A stretch of DNA of 64,000 nucleotides from Phoronis australis (Eukaryota > Phoronida > Phoronidae): contig NMRA01000104.1 in NCBI GenBank assembly GCA_002633005.1, positions 900,175-964,174 on the forward strand, read 5' to 3'. This document shows, in pieces, positions 49,708-60,660 of the stretch (its first letter is position 1; each line of letters opens with the position of its first letter). Made by a program: the position numbers and the translations under genes. The notes below the pieces were generated by a model, which saw nothing but the letters and a program-made list of their open reading frames with translations, was not told where the DNA came from and ran no database searches.

Positions 49708-49849
49708 CATTGACGGATACATGCTGCCGGGGTGACTTGACACGTGACTACTCAGTATTGCGGGACATTTAAATGACAATGCGCCGACTGGTCATTCAGC
49801 GAGCAGCTGTACACTCTTGAGGTCCAGTCTCGAAGCTCGTCAAATCAAG
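49708..49849 (+). promoter_or_regulatory. Promoter and non-coding first exon, probably of innexin C
   Basis: This is the paralogue of 5731-5882, with TGCTGCCGGGGTGACTTG, CACGTGAC, GGACATTTAAAT and TGGTCATTCAGCG in the same order and spacing class. The exon contains GAAGCTCGTCAAATCAAG and ends at a strong GTAAGG donor (49850). The likely transcription start is near 49795. Weak similarity to the innexin A copy continues for about 35 bases into the intron. The matching acceptor would be the one at 56319-56320, one base before the innexin C ATG. Confidence 0.65.
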
Positions 49850-51455
49850 GTAAGGACATTTTCGATAATCATTTTATTTTGGAAATTTTATGATAAGAAA
49901 TGTTTTTCTGTGTTGTTGCTAGTGTCGTTTCAAAATCGTCAAAATGTAGATATTGGTATTTATTATTTAGCGCGACCCCATGTGAAAAGCCTTTTTATCA
50001 AATTCTCATGACACCTGGTAATTATTGTTGCGGAATATTCTGCCGTACACGTCAGAACACTGTTCTCGTTTAAATTAAAGGCAGGTACTGAAGAACTATT
50101 TGAAGATGTTCATTTCTAAACATTGCCATCTACAAATACACTATGTCTGTGCAAACTGCACACAGTTCCTATATCGTGCATATGAAAGTAATCACTGGAA
50201 ACAGTTTTGAAAATAGATGCAGTTTAATTGTTTGCTTTAAAGAAGTTTCGAAGTTTACTTTGTGAGTGTTTTATCTTGAAAATGTACAAATATCTTTGCT
50301 CTCACATCCTGGTTAATTTCCACATGGCAGAGTGCCGTCAATTCTTAAAAGCACAAGAAATCCGGCCAATAGTATTTATTGCAGAAGTTGACAATAAGAT
50401 ACTCTTTTCGGCAAGGGAAGCCAATAGTTCGATGCAGGCATTATGTTCTTGCAGGACAAACACGCCAATATTTGTTCTAAAGCTAACGTTTTCTTGGTGC
50501 TGAAACAAAGGATGTTTGTGGTCACGTCCGCAGGCTGCTTGGTAATCCCCAGTTACTCGGTGCTGTAGCGTGTGACTGAATACCCCGCTGTTGGACTTCC
50601 TAATTATCTTCCGTCCCAGTCAATAGATGTTTGGTCTAATATCTGCTCCAGTGCTTAGCCACCTGTCCGCTCGGTCAAGCTACGTGACCAAACCAGTTTC
50701 AGTGGTTGATACTTGTCACGTTGGTGATGGGTTCCCGAGTTCAGGAACATGGAATCGAGAGGTGTTTCCTGATACTGCTGCATAATAACTTTTGAACGTG
50801 AAGTAGGTAAAATTCGTCATGGTGACAAAGGAAATTAGTTGTCAATCGAAATATTATTGAAAATCGAATCTCTGGCACTTTTGCCAAGATTTATGGTCCA
50901 AATAGAGTGATTCCACATCATTGTTTGCGAAACGTAACGGAGTGAAAATATCAATAAATAACGTTTCTAATCTTCAGATGAACAAATTTTAGCTTTTAAG
51001 TTTGTTGAAAGTGTTGATAACCGAAGAGTTTCAAAAATATTCGGGAAAAGTTAACGATGCGCCCCTTTTTATGAAGTGTGACTGATGGGACCAATAAAAT
51101 TGCAAATTTTGGACTTGGAACATACAGTGCAGTGTACACTTACTAAAGAACTGTAAATACATTCGATGAATAATCTAAGTGATGTCATGTGACGTTGATG
51201 CCAAAATTTACACACTTTGCGTTTCGGGGTAAACCTAGAAAGACTGAACCCATATGACGTAACAGAGGGGATATTTTTATCTCAACGACGAAAAATGTTT
51301 GATTTAATCGAAACACATTTCTGGTGTTTTCCATAAGTGTGCATGACATTACGTCACCAGAAGCGTCACAAACGTGCTATAAATATTACATTTTAAAACT
51401 AAAACAATGAAATGTGATTCTGTGTTACATATTCTGATTTTTACAGCTGGAGTCG

Positions 51456-51756
51456 TTTCATGAAAAGTGACTTTTAAGTCTTTTATCTCAAGTCTTTAAA
51501 GACTTGAGATAAAAATTTGGTCTTTTGCTCCCCAAAACTATTTCCGAAAATATAGTTTATAAATCTCTTTAGCAAAAGAACAAATTATCTGAAATAGGTC
51601 CATAGTTGTTATTTACTGATAAAAATTGTGCAAATTATTTCCAGTCAGGGATGTTCTATAAATTACTTGATTGAATCTTTACAACTGTAGTTGGAAATTG
51701 TAAAGAGGGAGCGTAAGGCCAAATTTCTTTCTTAAGTCATTTTTCATGAATCAAAC
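51456..51756. repeat. Possible foldback element around a palindrome
   Basis: The left end TTTCATGAAAAGTGACTT roughly pairs with the reverse complement of the right end AAGTCATTTTTCATGAA. The 34 bp perfect palindrome lies just inside the left end. Confidence 0.4.
51481..51514. repeat. Perfect 34 bp palindrome
   Basis: TTTTATCTCAAGTCTTT is followed directly by its reverse complement with no spacer. Confidence 0.95.
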
Positions 51757-51950
51757 CCCTGGAGGAATAATGATGTACATCGTTCAAATATATCATAATA
51801 AATGTTACATTTTTAAAATGAAAACGGTGAAACGTAATTCTCATAAAAACACAGTGTGCACAGACTGCACTGATTGATAGGACGAGAACGTGTCTTGTGA
51901 CAGTCCCAAGCATGCAGGCAGTTTGAGCACTAGGAACATGATGACATCAT

Positions 51951-51985
51951 GAACTCTCCTTGGACATCATGTCCAAGGAGAGTTC
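51951..51985. repeat. 35 bp palindrome (17 bp arms, 1 base spacer)
   Basis: GAACTCTCCTTGGACAT, one base, then its exact reverse complement. Confidence 0.95.
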
Positions 51986-52956
51986 AAAGATTTTTTTACT
52001 GTTTTCATATTTTGATACCAGTTCAAAGTATGTGAGAATAGTGACCATTTTGTGGTTACATTTATACACCAAACAGGTTATAAGAACTTGATGAATACTG
52101 CGAACATCTAATTATAAATTAGCTTTATACCTACATCATAAACGGTTATAATTCTTATTTGAAGACTTGGCATTTTTGTGGGATCTTTGTGTACAATTCA
52201 AAATTCTTCCTTATGCAGAACTCGTTATGATGTTTGGTAAATTATTTCATCGATTCCCACAGTATCATGCAAACGATAAGTAGAGATTTGATACAAAACT
52301 AATTTCTCTGCTGCGATGAACTGGAGTTCCCCGTGGCCGGGGGGTACTTTCATAGGTTGCGCATATGCGACGTATCTCTCGAATTAACGTGCTTCTCATG
52401 ACGAGGTAATCCAACGGAAGGTGCCTTTTGCCAATTCATTTTCTTTTCGTAAAGGTTCGCTCTATTTTCGCTCGCCAGCTTAATTTGAAAAATTTTGTAT
52501 ATGCCCGCATATTTATATAGATAAGGTTATCTCTGTATGGCATCAAGTGCCAAGTGTCTGTTCCTCCGGGGTCCGCGATCGTTGTCAAATTAGACCAATA
52601 TACATGAATTCGTATGAACGCGACGGATGACGACAATCGACGGATCTGACAACCGACCGCTGTGCGCCTCAGTTACGATACTGCAGCCTCTTTATTTTCG
52701 GAGTTTTGTGGCGGATTTTCTTGCAATGGCAAATGACGTTCTAAGTTTGTCAATTGTTTTGTATAAAAAACAACCGTTGTATGACTGCAAAACATGACCT
52801 CTTTCCCAAATATTGTATTCTGTCGTTCCTTTGTCCATTTCGAATTTCTCTTTAATTTTTGCAATCTCTTCACAACGATTTGGATGAAAACCTGGCAGCT
52901 GACTAGACGAATGAGTGAACACCATACATGGAAAACGCCAGCTTCCTTCCATGATG

Positions 52957-54040
52957 TACATACACAAAACGTACCGAGAGTGGCGTACATGAAGTAATAT
53001 CCCACGAGACATTATTACGGGTATCGACCGAGACCGAATGTATTTATCCCATATGCATCAAATTCCTAAGTTTCTTTCATTATTTCCGCAGATTTTTTAA
53101 ATTCTTCACTCAGAATGTTCACGAGGCGGATCACAAATTATATGTATGTACTTGCGCGTTAGGCTGCAAGTTTTCTCTAGCAAAAGAAACAGTTTTAAAT
53201 GTGACGATTTATTACTTGAAAAAAGATAACAAAGATGAAAACAAGGGTAACTTTTCATTGAACTTGTATTTTCTCCTGGAAATAGTTAAATAACAACAAT
53301 ATTTGATGTTGTAGTTACCGAGGAATCGGCGACTGAGTTGCAGACGATAAAATATTTTTAACAAATGAAAACTGAGACAGAACTGTCATATAGTTAACAG
53401 TCCTGTTCCAGATGTTACGATTGAGACCTGGGCCCGGTCTCCAATCTTTTTACTCGAAATGGAACTCGAAATTAGGTTTGGCATTTTCTACTCTATTTTT
53501 GGGCGAACTCAAGATAAGTGTCTGTTATTCTATGCTCGAATACACAATAACTTACGTAGATAATTTATTGCCTTTAGTTCACAGTTTGTAAACCCAATAT
53601 TAAAGCAACAAGTTCGAGTTTTTACTCGAGTTTGTTACTGTAGCACGAATATAAGGGTCTTCAAGGGCTAACTTGAACTAGAAACTCCTATGCATAAACT
53701 ATAATGTATTCGAGCACAGTCTGATAACCAATTATCTTACGTTCGCACAAAAGGAGCAGAGAAATTGCCAAAAATAGTTTCGAGTTCGTTTCGAGTACAA
53801 AGATTAGAGACCGGGCCCTGGTTGCATGTTGAGTGTTATTTACACTGCTATAATTGTATTACGTTAAACTATTTTCCGAAAGTTTTGTGATCGAACTGGC
53901 TAACGACGTCGAGTCGATATTGACCTACCTCTTGAACTTTCCATGTATGAGGTCACTTTTGAAGAAGTGCTTAAGGTGAATACGGAAAACCATATTACAT
54001 GGCCGTATTTCCCTCGACAGATTCAGCGCGTATAGATAAA
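52957..54040 (+). repeat. Dispersed repeat, copy 2, interrupted by a MITE
   Basis: This is the partner of 23631-24370. It lacks the right arm of the terminal hairpin, and it carries the 387 bp MITE at 53431-53817. Several short open frames over it are not conserved in copy 1. Confidence 0.8.
53431..53817. mobile_element. 387 bp PIF/Harbinger-like MITE, nested insertion
   Basis: Terminal inverted repeats begin GGCCCGGTCTC and match over about 40 bases, including CAATCTTT or TAATCTTT and ACTCGAAA. A CTG target duplication flanks it (53428-53430 and 53818-53820). The same repeat copy at 24.15 kb has a single CTG and no insert, which confirms the boundaries. The 3 bp duplication and GGG/GGC ends fit PIF/Harbinger. 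There are no coding frames. Confidence 0.85.
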
Positions 54041-55426
54041 ATGTAATAACTTAATGAAACAATTATTGATTTTCACACTTTGTCTGTAGGTTGGTTTTAT
54101 ACCCCAAAGTGTGATAATGTCCGAGGCGGAGCTGCAAAAACAATGACAAGTAACCTATTTCTTCATCTGATACTGTGCTCCATTTCTTCTGTTTCACTGA
54201 TTCGTAAATTGTCTCTTTGTCGAACTGCTCTTGAGTGGACTGAACGAAATGTCGTCGATTTACTCGTTATGTTGTCTGCAAGTTCTTTGTGAGCAGACTC
54301 GCGCAACAATAGCATAGCTGCACAGGATAATTCACTCAGCAAGTGCCCCATAGCCAATACGTTAGCCACTGCGTGACACACAGCACACCAGCTTGTACAG
54401 CTCGACACACACTATGAAGTATTGGCCGCCACTATGTCACTGGAGATTAGAGCGCAGAAAGACATCTTTTTGTTCTATGAACAGGAACTGTTGCAAAACT
54501 GAAGAAACAAAAGATAATGATTATCAAACAATTTGATTTTATCAACTTCAAGGTTTTCCAGTTTGGGTTTAAAAACTTTAACTATTGTTTTACGCAGTAT
54601 CGCCTTGACCCTTATGTCTGTAATTCTTCACAAGACTTTATCATGTAACTTACATCATCGTGATAAAATTTCCTGTCGTTTAGTATCTTATGTGTCTCTA
54701 GCACTTTCTGTCTGTATTTTGACATGAAATATTCATCTTGGCACAAAAACGGGCGTTTTGGCTACACTTCACAGGATTCTCGCCAAGATGCCTGATTGTA
54801 CCCAGAGGGCGCTAGTTGTGCTCCGTGCATGCGCCTGGCGGGGAAGTGAACTGCACTGAATAACACGTTAACGATTTAATTCACTACTTGGCACGCATTC
54901 GCCATTACGCTTGAAAACGTGGTGTTGTGTCCAACCTACAATGGTTCTGCATATTTGGAACGCACGTGCTTTCACTTTTGCGTTGTTAAAATCGATATTA
55001 AAACGAGGCATTATGCCCTAAACAATAGTGCACAACAATCATTTTTGCAACGCCACCAAGTAGTGAACTGATCATGATAAGGGACTATGACACCGTTTGC
55101 ACACAATTGCACATTGTTATGGAATTCGACGTCCTGTACTTCATTTTTGCAACTTCTGAAATTTAAGAGTGTTAGACTCATTCCATGACCAGTATTTCCG
55201 AATATATTTTGTAATTATCTCCTCTGAGAATAAACGGGCTGATGAACATGCAGTCTCAAATTGTACGCCACAACACGTCGTCGAATGAAAATGAGAGCAG
55301 TAGGTGATATAAACATGGGGACACAGTCTTAGAAAACCTCATTCTGTACTTTGCCATTGTAATTCTGAGGTTTAACTCTGACGGTTTTGATTTCGTTTTA
55401 ACCATCCATTGGTGGATTCTTTTAAG

Positions 55427-55466
55427 AGGCAAATAAGAGGCAATTAAAATTGCCTCTTATTTGCCT
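55427..55466. repeat. 40 bp palindrome (19 bp arms, 2 base spacer)
   Basis: AGGCAAATAAGAGGCAATT, AA, then its exact reverse complement. Confidence 0.95.
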
Positions 55467-56321
55467 AAAACTGGTGTTCGGTAGTCGCATCAGTGTTGGT
55501 TTGTGAGCAACAAGACCAAAAATTTGATTTTTGTATTGGGTTCAAGATTTTTAGAGCTACTTTCAAATTGGAACTTGCAAGCTAATTCCTTATTTATGTG
55601 ATTGCTTACCAAATTAGTTAGAAACACAGCGTATAGCGACGATGTGAATATGAAGTAGGTTGTCTTGAAAATTGTCAAATGTTTTTAAGAACGAGTTTTG
55701 TGTTGTGAATGATCCGTCGCAAATCACTCAATCTTGTCCAGTAAGTATCGTGACGTGATGCTGGGGGATAACACTGCATGATGCGGGGTATATAATCTCG
55801 TGAGGTACGTCATTAGTGCAAAGATCACCTATTTGCATATTTTTTTGATTTCACATTTACAAGATGTCAACGAGTACAACTGCACTTTGCTTGAGGTAGA
55901 TTATGTTAAAACAGTATTGTCATTGAGTTCCTGGTGTGCATTAGCATAATTAGGAGCACACAAATACATCTTTAAATCATGGATGATAAATCAATGTAGT
56001 GTCCCTCTGCAGTTGGGTGTGTCCGCCACCTCGTTTAGCCTAAACCGATAAACAGAAAGCTGTTAATTCTCTGCTTACCAAATTATCTTTACAATTGGGA
56101 ACGGCTGCCAAATGCTAAAACCTTATTTCTATTTGCTTGGAAGTATCGAAATTTGGAAAAATATCTAATATTGTAAAATGATGCCCGAACGTTTCCAGAC
56201 AAGGTGGTCATTTATAAGTCAGGAACAATTGCGTTGCTGTACCTGTGCTTGTATTATACTTCTCAAACACAATGTATCCTTTGGGTGGCTTTTAATTGAA
56301 ATTCCTTGTTTATGTTGCAGC

Positions 56322-57518
56322 ATGTCTAGCTTTTTGGACGTCATCGCTAAAGTGACGAAGTTCTCACTTCATTACGACGATGATTTCTTCGATCGGCTCA
56401 GTCATCGTTACACGTTGGCCGTGTTGATTATTGCAACGATCATCACTGGCTCCAAACAGTATGTCAGTGATCCTATTGACTGCTGGGTGCCAGCGCACTT
56501 CTCAGGCAGTCATTCGAAATATACAGAAAATATTTGCTGGATCATGAACACATACTACGTGCCCTACAAAGAAAATATTCCTTTTCACGTGCCAACTCGC
56601 GAAGAGCGAGAGCTAAGTTACTACCAGTGGGTTCCCTTCATCTTATTGTCTATGGCGTTTCTGTTCTATTGTCCACATATCATATGGCGTCTCTTCAATT
56701 CACGCGTTGGCCTGGATGTGTCTGGGATCGTCAGCACCATTGACAAGATTGAGCACTTGAACCCCGATAGTAGGGAGAAGACTACCAATTTCCTTGTTCG
56801 CCACATGGATCGCTACTTCGATGCCCAGCGCGACTTTAGGACCGGATGTTGCGCCAAAATGCAGAACTTTCTTGCCGAGAAGTTGTGTTTACTCGTTGGA
56901 AAAAAGTACGGAAACCAGATGATCTTCACGTACATCTTCGTAAAGTGTTTGTTCATCGCCAACGCAATTGCACAGCTTTTCCTGATGAACGCTTTCCTAC
57001 GCACGGATTACCACTTTTATGGGATTGAAGTCATCGAGAAGCTCATCAATGGTTCCGACTTCACCGAGTCTCGTCGCTTCCCCCGTATCACAATGTGTGA
57101 CTTCGAGATCCGCCGTATGGGAGGCATGGCCAACATGCACCGCTACACCGTGCAGTGCGCTCTTCCTGTCAACTTGTTCAGCGAGAAGATCTTCATTTTC
57201 CTCTGGTTTTGGATGGTCATGGTGGCGGCCTTCAGCTGTTGGGGGATCCTACCGTGGATCTTTACACTCTTCCGCCGCGCGCGCCTGCAGTACGTGAAGA
57301 AATATCTGAAGATGGGAAATCAAATTAATTCGTCTTCTGACGGTAACCTGGCCAAAGCTTTTGCAGACAAGTACCTGCGACAAGATGGCGTGTTCGTACT
57401 CAGGCTGGTCAGTAAGAATTCTAATGATATCGTTATTGCAGACATAATACTGTCCTTATGGGAACACTTCAAGAAATTCCGCCGGAACTACCACCCAACG
57501 GGCCCAGATGCCATCTGA
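56322..57518 (+). CDS. Innexin C (gap-junction/hemichannel subunit), single coding exon
   Basis: This gene encodes a 398-residue innexin, the close duplicate of innexin A (28 differences over 398 aligned residues by hand). It has YYQWV at 100-104, four membrane segments, loop cysteines Cys54/Cys72 and Cys259/Cys279, and the sequon NGS at 243-245. The open frame continues upstream to 56178, but that part crosses a splice acceptor (TTTATGTTGCAG, ending 56320) one base before this ATG and has no match in the paralogues, so 56322 is the start. The presumed first exon is at 49.8 kb, with a promoter matching that of innexin A, leaving a 6.47 kb intron. Differences from A sit mostly at residues 49-95, 141-182 and 333-342; the loop cysteines and TM4 are unchanged. 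Some DNA tracts are identical to A even at silent sites. Confidence 0.96.
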   Translation: MSSFLDVIAKVTKFSLHYDDDFFDRLSHRYTLAVLIIATIITGSKQYVSDPIDCWVPAHFSGSHSKYTENICWIMNTYYVPYKENIPFHVPTREERELSYYQWVPFILLSMAFLFYCPHIIWRLFNSRVGLDVSGIVSTIDKIEHLNPDSREKTTNFLVRHMDRYFDAQRDFRTGCCAKMQNFLAEKLCLLVGKKYGNQMIFTYIFVKCLFIANAIAQLFLMNAFLRTDYHFYGIEVIEKLINGSDFTESRRFPRITMCDFEIRRMGGMANMHRYTVQCALPVNLFSEKIFIFLWFWMVMVAAFSCWGILPWIFTLFRRARLQYVKKYLKMGNQINSSSDGNLAKAFADKYLRQDGVFVLRLVSKNSNDIVIADIILSLWEHFKKFRRNYHPTGPDAI

Positions 57519-59734
57519 TTCCAAAAACTCCAACCATAGATTACTGAACTGGACACGATGTCGGTCTTACGTGTATACTTATTGAAACATTTCATAGTTG
57601 AGTGTAATTTGTAAACATTTTCATGGTCTCTGGCACACTAAGGTATTTCTCTGTAGGATAACAAAAATTTAGAGGTGTGGGAAAAACACTTATTTGGACC
57701 CGATTAAGTGTAATACAATCTGCGCAACTTAAAGATCCTGACACGCTAACGCAGTTCTCAGTACCATCTCAAAACGAGGTCAAACCAAAGTGGGAAACGA
57801 CCAAGCAACGGGGAAATCTGATGGAACTCTGGACGGTGGAGGCTGTTTTTTTTTTGCCAAAGTTTCCCTTTCCGCCAGTGCTGTATCATTACAAAGACAG
57901 GCCCGGAAATTCTGAGAACGAGAAGTCCGCAGGCGGTGTCACCTTCTGAGCGTCTCTTTGAACAAAGTGAACAGTTTCCGACTACCTCCAGCCCTTCTTT
58001 CAACGTTTGATAGGACCTTGTGATGCATTTAAATGAGTGTCAGTGTTTCAATTAACCACTGTAGTTTAGTTTTGGATATTTAGTCTCTTCTGAACTGGGA
58101 TATTTAATTTGCTTTTATTTCAAGCACTCATTTGGTACACCTTGGCTTTAGTTATGTATTACTTTGTACAATTGATTGCATAATTTTTTAGACAGTCAAG
58201 GGATCCATGTGTTATATTAACTTTCCCCGTAGCAGATGGTTTGGCACACCAGCAAAACTAAAAGTTCGAGTGTACTTATTGGAATCGTTTGTGAGTGAAC
58301 GGCCAAGTTGTTATTAAGTCTAGTTATACACCGTGAAGATGTAGTTCTAATTTTTTTGTAGTGTACTGTTTTATAGTATAGAATTGTGCATGTTGTGTTT
58401 TGTTGTGAGACAAGTTACATCTCGAGGGTACGCGTTACTCTCGAGAGTTACCTGTCTACAACAGGCACATAACGCTCCTTCCCAGTAGTACCAGCAGTAG
58501 CACCGTCAAAGTATGGGGAATACGGCTTCTCATTGGTACTAATAACCAAGAAACATTCTGGCATAAGAATTGGTTGAAAGGAAACATTCGGACATCCTTA
58601 TGTTGGTTGGCAATTGCTTTGTGGCTTGCAGCTGTTGCAACAATAACAGATAGAATCGATGCATTCTACAAACGTTCTGTTTCTGTTATTCACGATAACA
58701 AGACTGCCGATAAAACCAAAAAGTCCCTCTACATTTTCTGGCTTATACCTGTACCATTTATTTGCCACATTTGCCAAACTATGTCACGCATGTCAATCGT
58801 TCCAAAGATGGCGCTGTGAAAGAGTCGTTCAGGTTCTTGCGTTATCGACAACTTGTCCAATGTTGTTGATAGAATTAGTTGTGAAGATTTAGAAGATTCT
58901 ACATTTTAGGGCGGCATTAGCCAGTTAGATTATTGTACTAGTCTAGGACAAACATAATTTCTTAACTTTTAAGGTACGTTGCCTAATTGTGAACCGCGTT
59001 ACCAGGGCGTTCTGGTTCAATGAATCCTATTTTAATATGGATCGTGTTCATTGTTAGGTCTTGATTACAGTATTGTTTTTAGTATAACACTCACCGTGCA
59101 TAATCTCATGAATGTGTTTTCACAGAGCCGAGCAAGTGTAGTGTGACGGCTAAAACCTGCATCAGTGAGAGACGGCATCCGAGATCCGCCAATACTAGTA
59201 GCGAGATTGTTTAGCAATTTTTTAATCAGTCACTTCACCCGTGACCCACATTCCTTTGATCGACGCGTCCGTCTTTAATCGAATACGTTCTGAGCTTACG
59301 AGAGTAACACACTGGTCAGTCGGCCAAAACTTGATACAGTAAGTATAATAAGTTCTGATGGCAATGTTATGCCCCAATTGCAGGCAGCACTTTTACATAC
59401 GCAAATCTACAGCCAGATATAAATTAAATTAAATTATACACAGCAATGGTTACCGGCAGTCCATGTGTACCAAGGTCTCTCAACAAGGTCCGAAGTACCT
59501 GACATCTATGGTACCGCTACACTTGTATTTTGGCAATTACACAGGGAGTACAAAAGCAATTGAAAGCTAACTGGATATTGTGGAATATTGCTACTAGCGT
59601 AAAATACACTCAACTGGATGGAAAAGGAAAATCCTGCTGTCTGTCGTGCAGACTGTAGTACAAGTGAGTGCAATACACGAGTTGCCAAATGCTGAATACA
59701 AGACGTTGCAAACTAGGTTTGGGCAGAGAGGAGT
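57519..59734. other. Region downstream of innexin C, no gene recognised
   Basis: It contains the innexin C 3' UTR. No clear canonical AATAAA was found close to the stop. The 90-codon frame at 57677-57949 has no paralogue downstream of innexin A and is not supported. Confidence 0.45.
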
Positions 59735-60660
59735 TAGATGCCCCGCAAATCTTCTATGCTGCTCACCGGTTTGATTTCTTGGGCCCAGTTCTTGTGGTAA
59801 ATTCTTCCATTATATGTCCAGCAACTCTGAATCTTGGCGCATAGATCCCTACAAGCCTTGTACACCTGTGCTCGTTTTTTATCAGATTCCCGTTTACGTA
59901 GATCTTTCTGGCTTCTGTTCTCAATTTCTTTTGCTTCTTATGAATTCGGATCTCGCCAATAATTCGTTAATTTAACTATAATTGACCTCGTCTTTGTATT
60001 ACCTCGGATCTTCTTACCTAGGCGATGACTGCCACCTACATGTATGTCCGACTTCTCAACGGTAGAACCAATTTGTTGCTAGATCAATTACAAAGTCGTC
60101 AGTGCATTCCTTGTCAGTTTCAGTTACTTCGCAGATGACAACGCAGTTTCAGCTCAGTGCTGTACTGTTGAAACTCATCCAAATCGAATTCCAACCTGAG
60201 TATTTGAGAGTCACTTTTTAGCTAGCTTCACTGAGCTTGTCAAGTTGATTTTCAAGTGATGTTATCTTTTTGCCCTTTTCCGCCATGTTTTTATCGTATT
60301 GTCGCTCGAGTAATTTATACATTTCAGACAAAACAGTTTCAGTTAAGGGCTTTATCATATTTATGAACAGCAACTAGATATCTGAGTCCATAAGTGCCTC
60401 TTTCAAGTCATCTTTCTGTGGCCGAGTCTTCTTGGTGGCATTTTGTCCCTTCCCTGTCTATATTGCCTCCATTGTCATTTGCTTCAACGTTTTTTGACGT
60501 CAGAGCTCGGAGTTCACTAGAATTTTCGCTTGATGTCCTGCCACTCTTCGGGGCCTGGTCGTTAGTCCTAATCGCGTGGGATGGATTACTGTCAAGTTGT
60601 GTTTCCAAACTATATAATTTTCGTTATTGTTAGATTGGAGTGTCCGCCCAAGTTAGAAAA
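59735..60660 (-). pseudogene. Decayed non-LTR retrotransposon ORF1 (L1/FP-like nucleic-acid-binding protein)
   Basis: On the - strand, pieces of an ORF1-type protein occur in order but in different frames. First comes INMIKPLTETVLSEM and a coiled-coil start ITSLENQLDKL, then a worn LEFDLDEFQQYS, then DDFVIDLA. After a frameshift come VEKSDIHVG, HRLGKK and RSIIVKL. Following a stop are KRAQVYKACRDL and WTYNGRIYHKN. The order and motifs (HRLG..., RxIIVKF-like, WTYNGRIYxK) are those of the L1/FP ORF1 family of invertebrate retrotransposons. Several stops and at least two frameshifts show it is dead. No reverse transcriptase follows within the window. Confidence 0.7.

Larger units (their letters stand above)
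49850..56320 (+). other. Predicted first intron of innexin C
   Basis: This runs from a GTAAGG donor to the TTGCAG acceptor one base before the innexin C ATG, 6.47 kb. It holds three short near-perfect palindromes, a foldback around 51.46-51.76 kb, the second copy of the 53 kb dispersed repeat and a nested MITE. Nothing coding is recognised inside it. Confidence 0.5.

Noticed and set aside
56178-56321. 48-residue N-terminal extension of innexin C in the open frame
   Set aside because: It crosses a clear splice acceptor one base before the conserved MSSFLDV start and has no counterpart in A or B.
18341-59175. Short similarity between 18341 and 59145 (TGTGACG-CTAAAACC)
   Set aside because: Only about 16 bases match and the flanks differ, so chance is sufficient.
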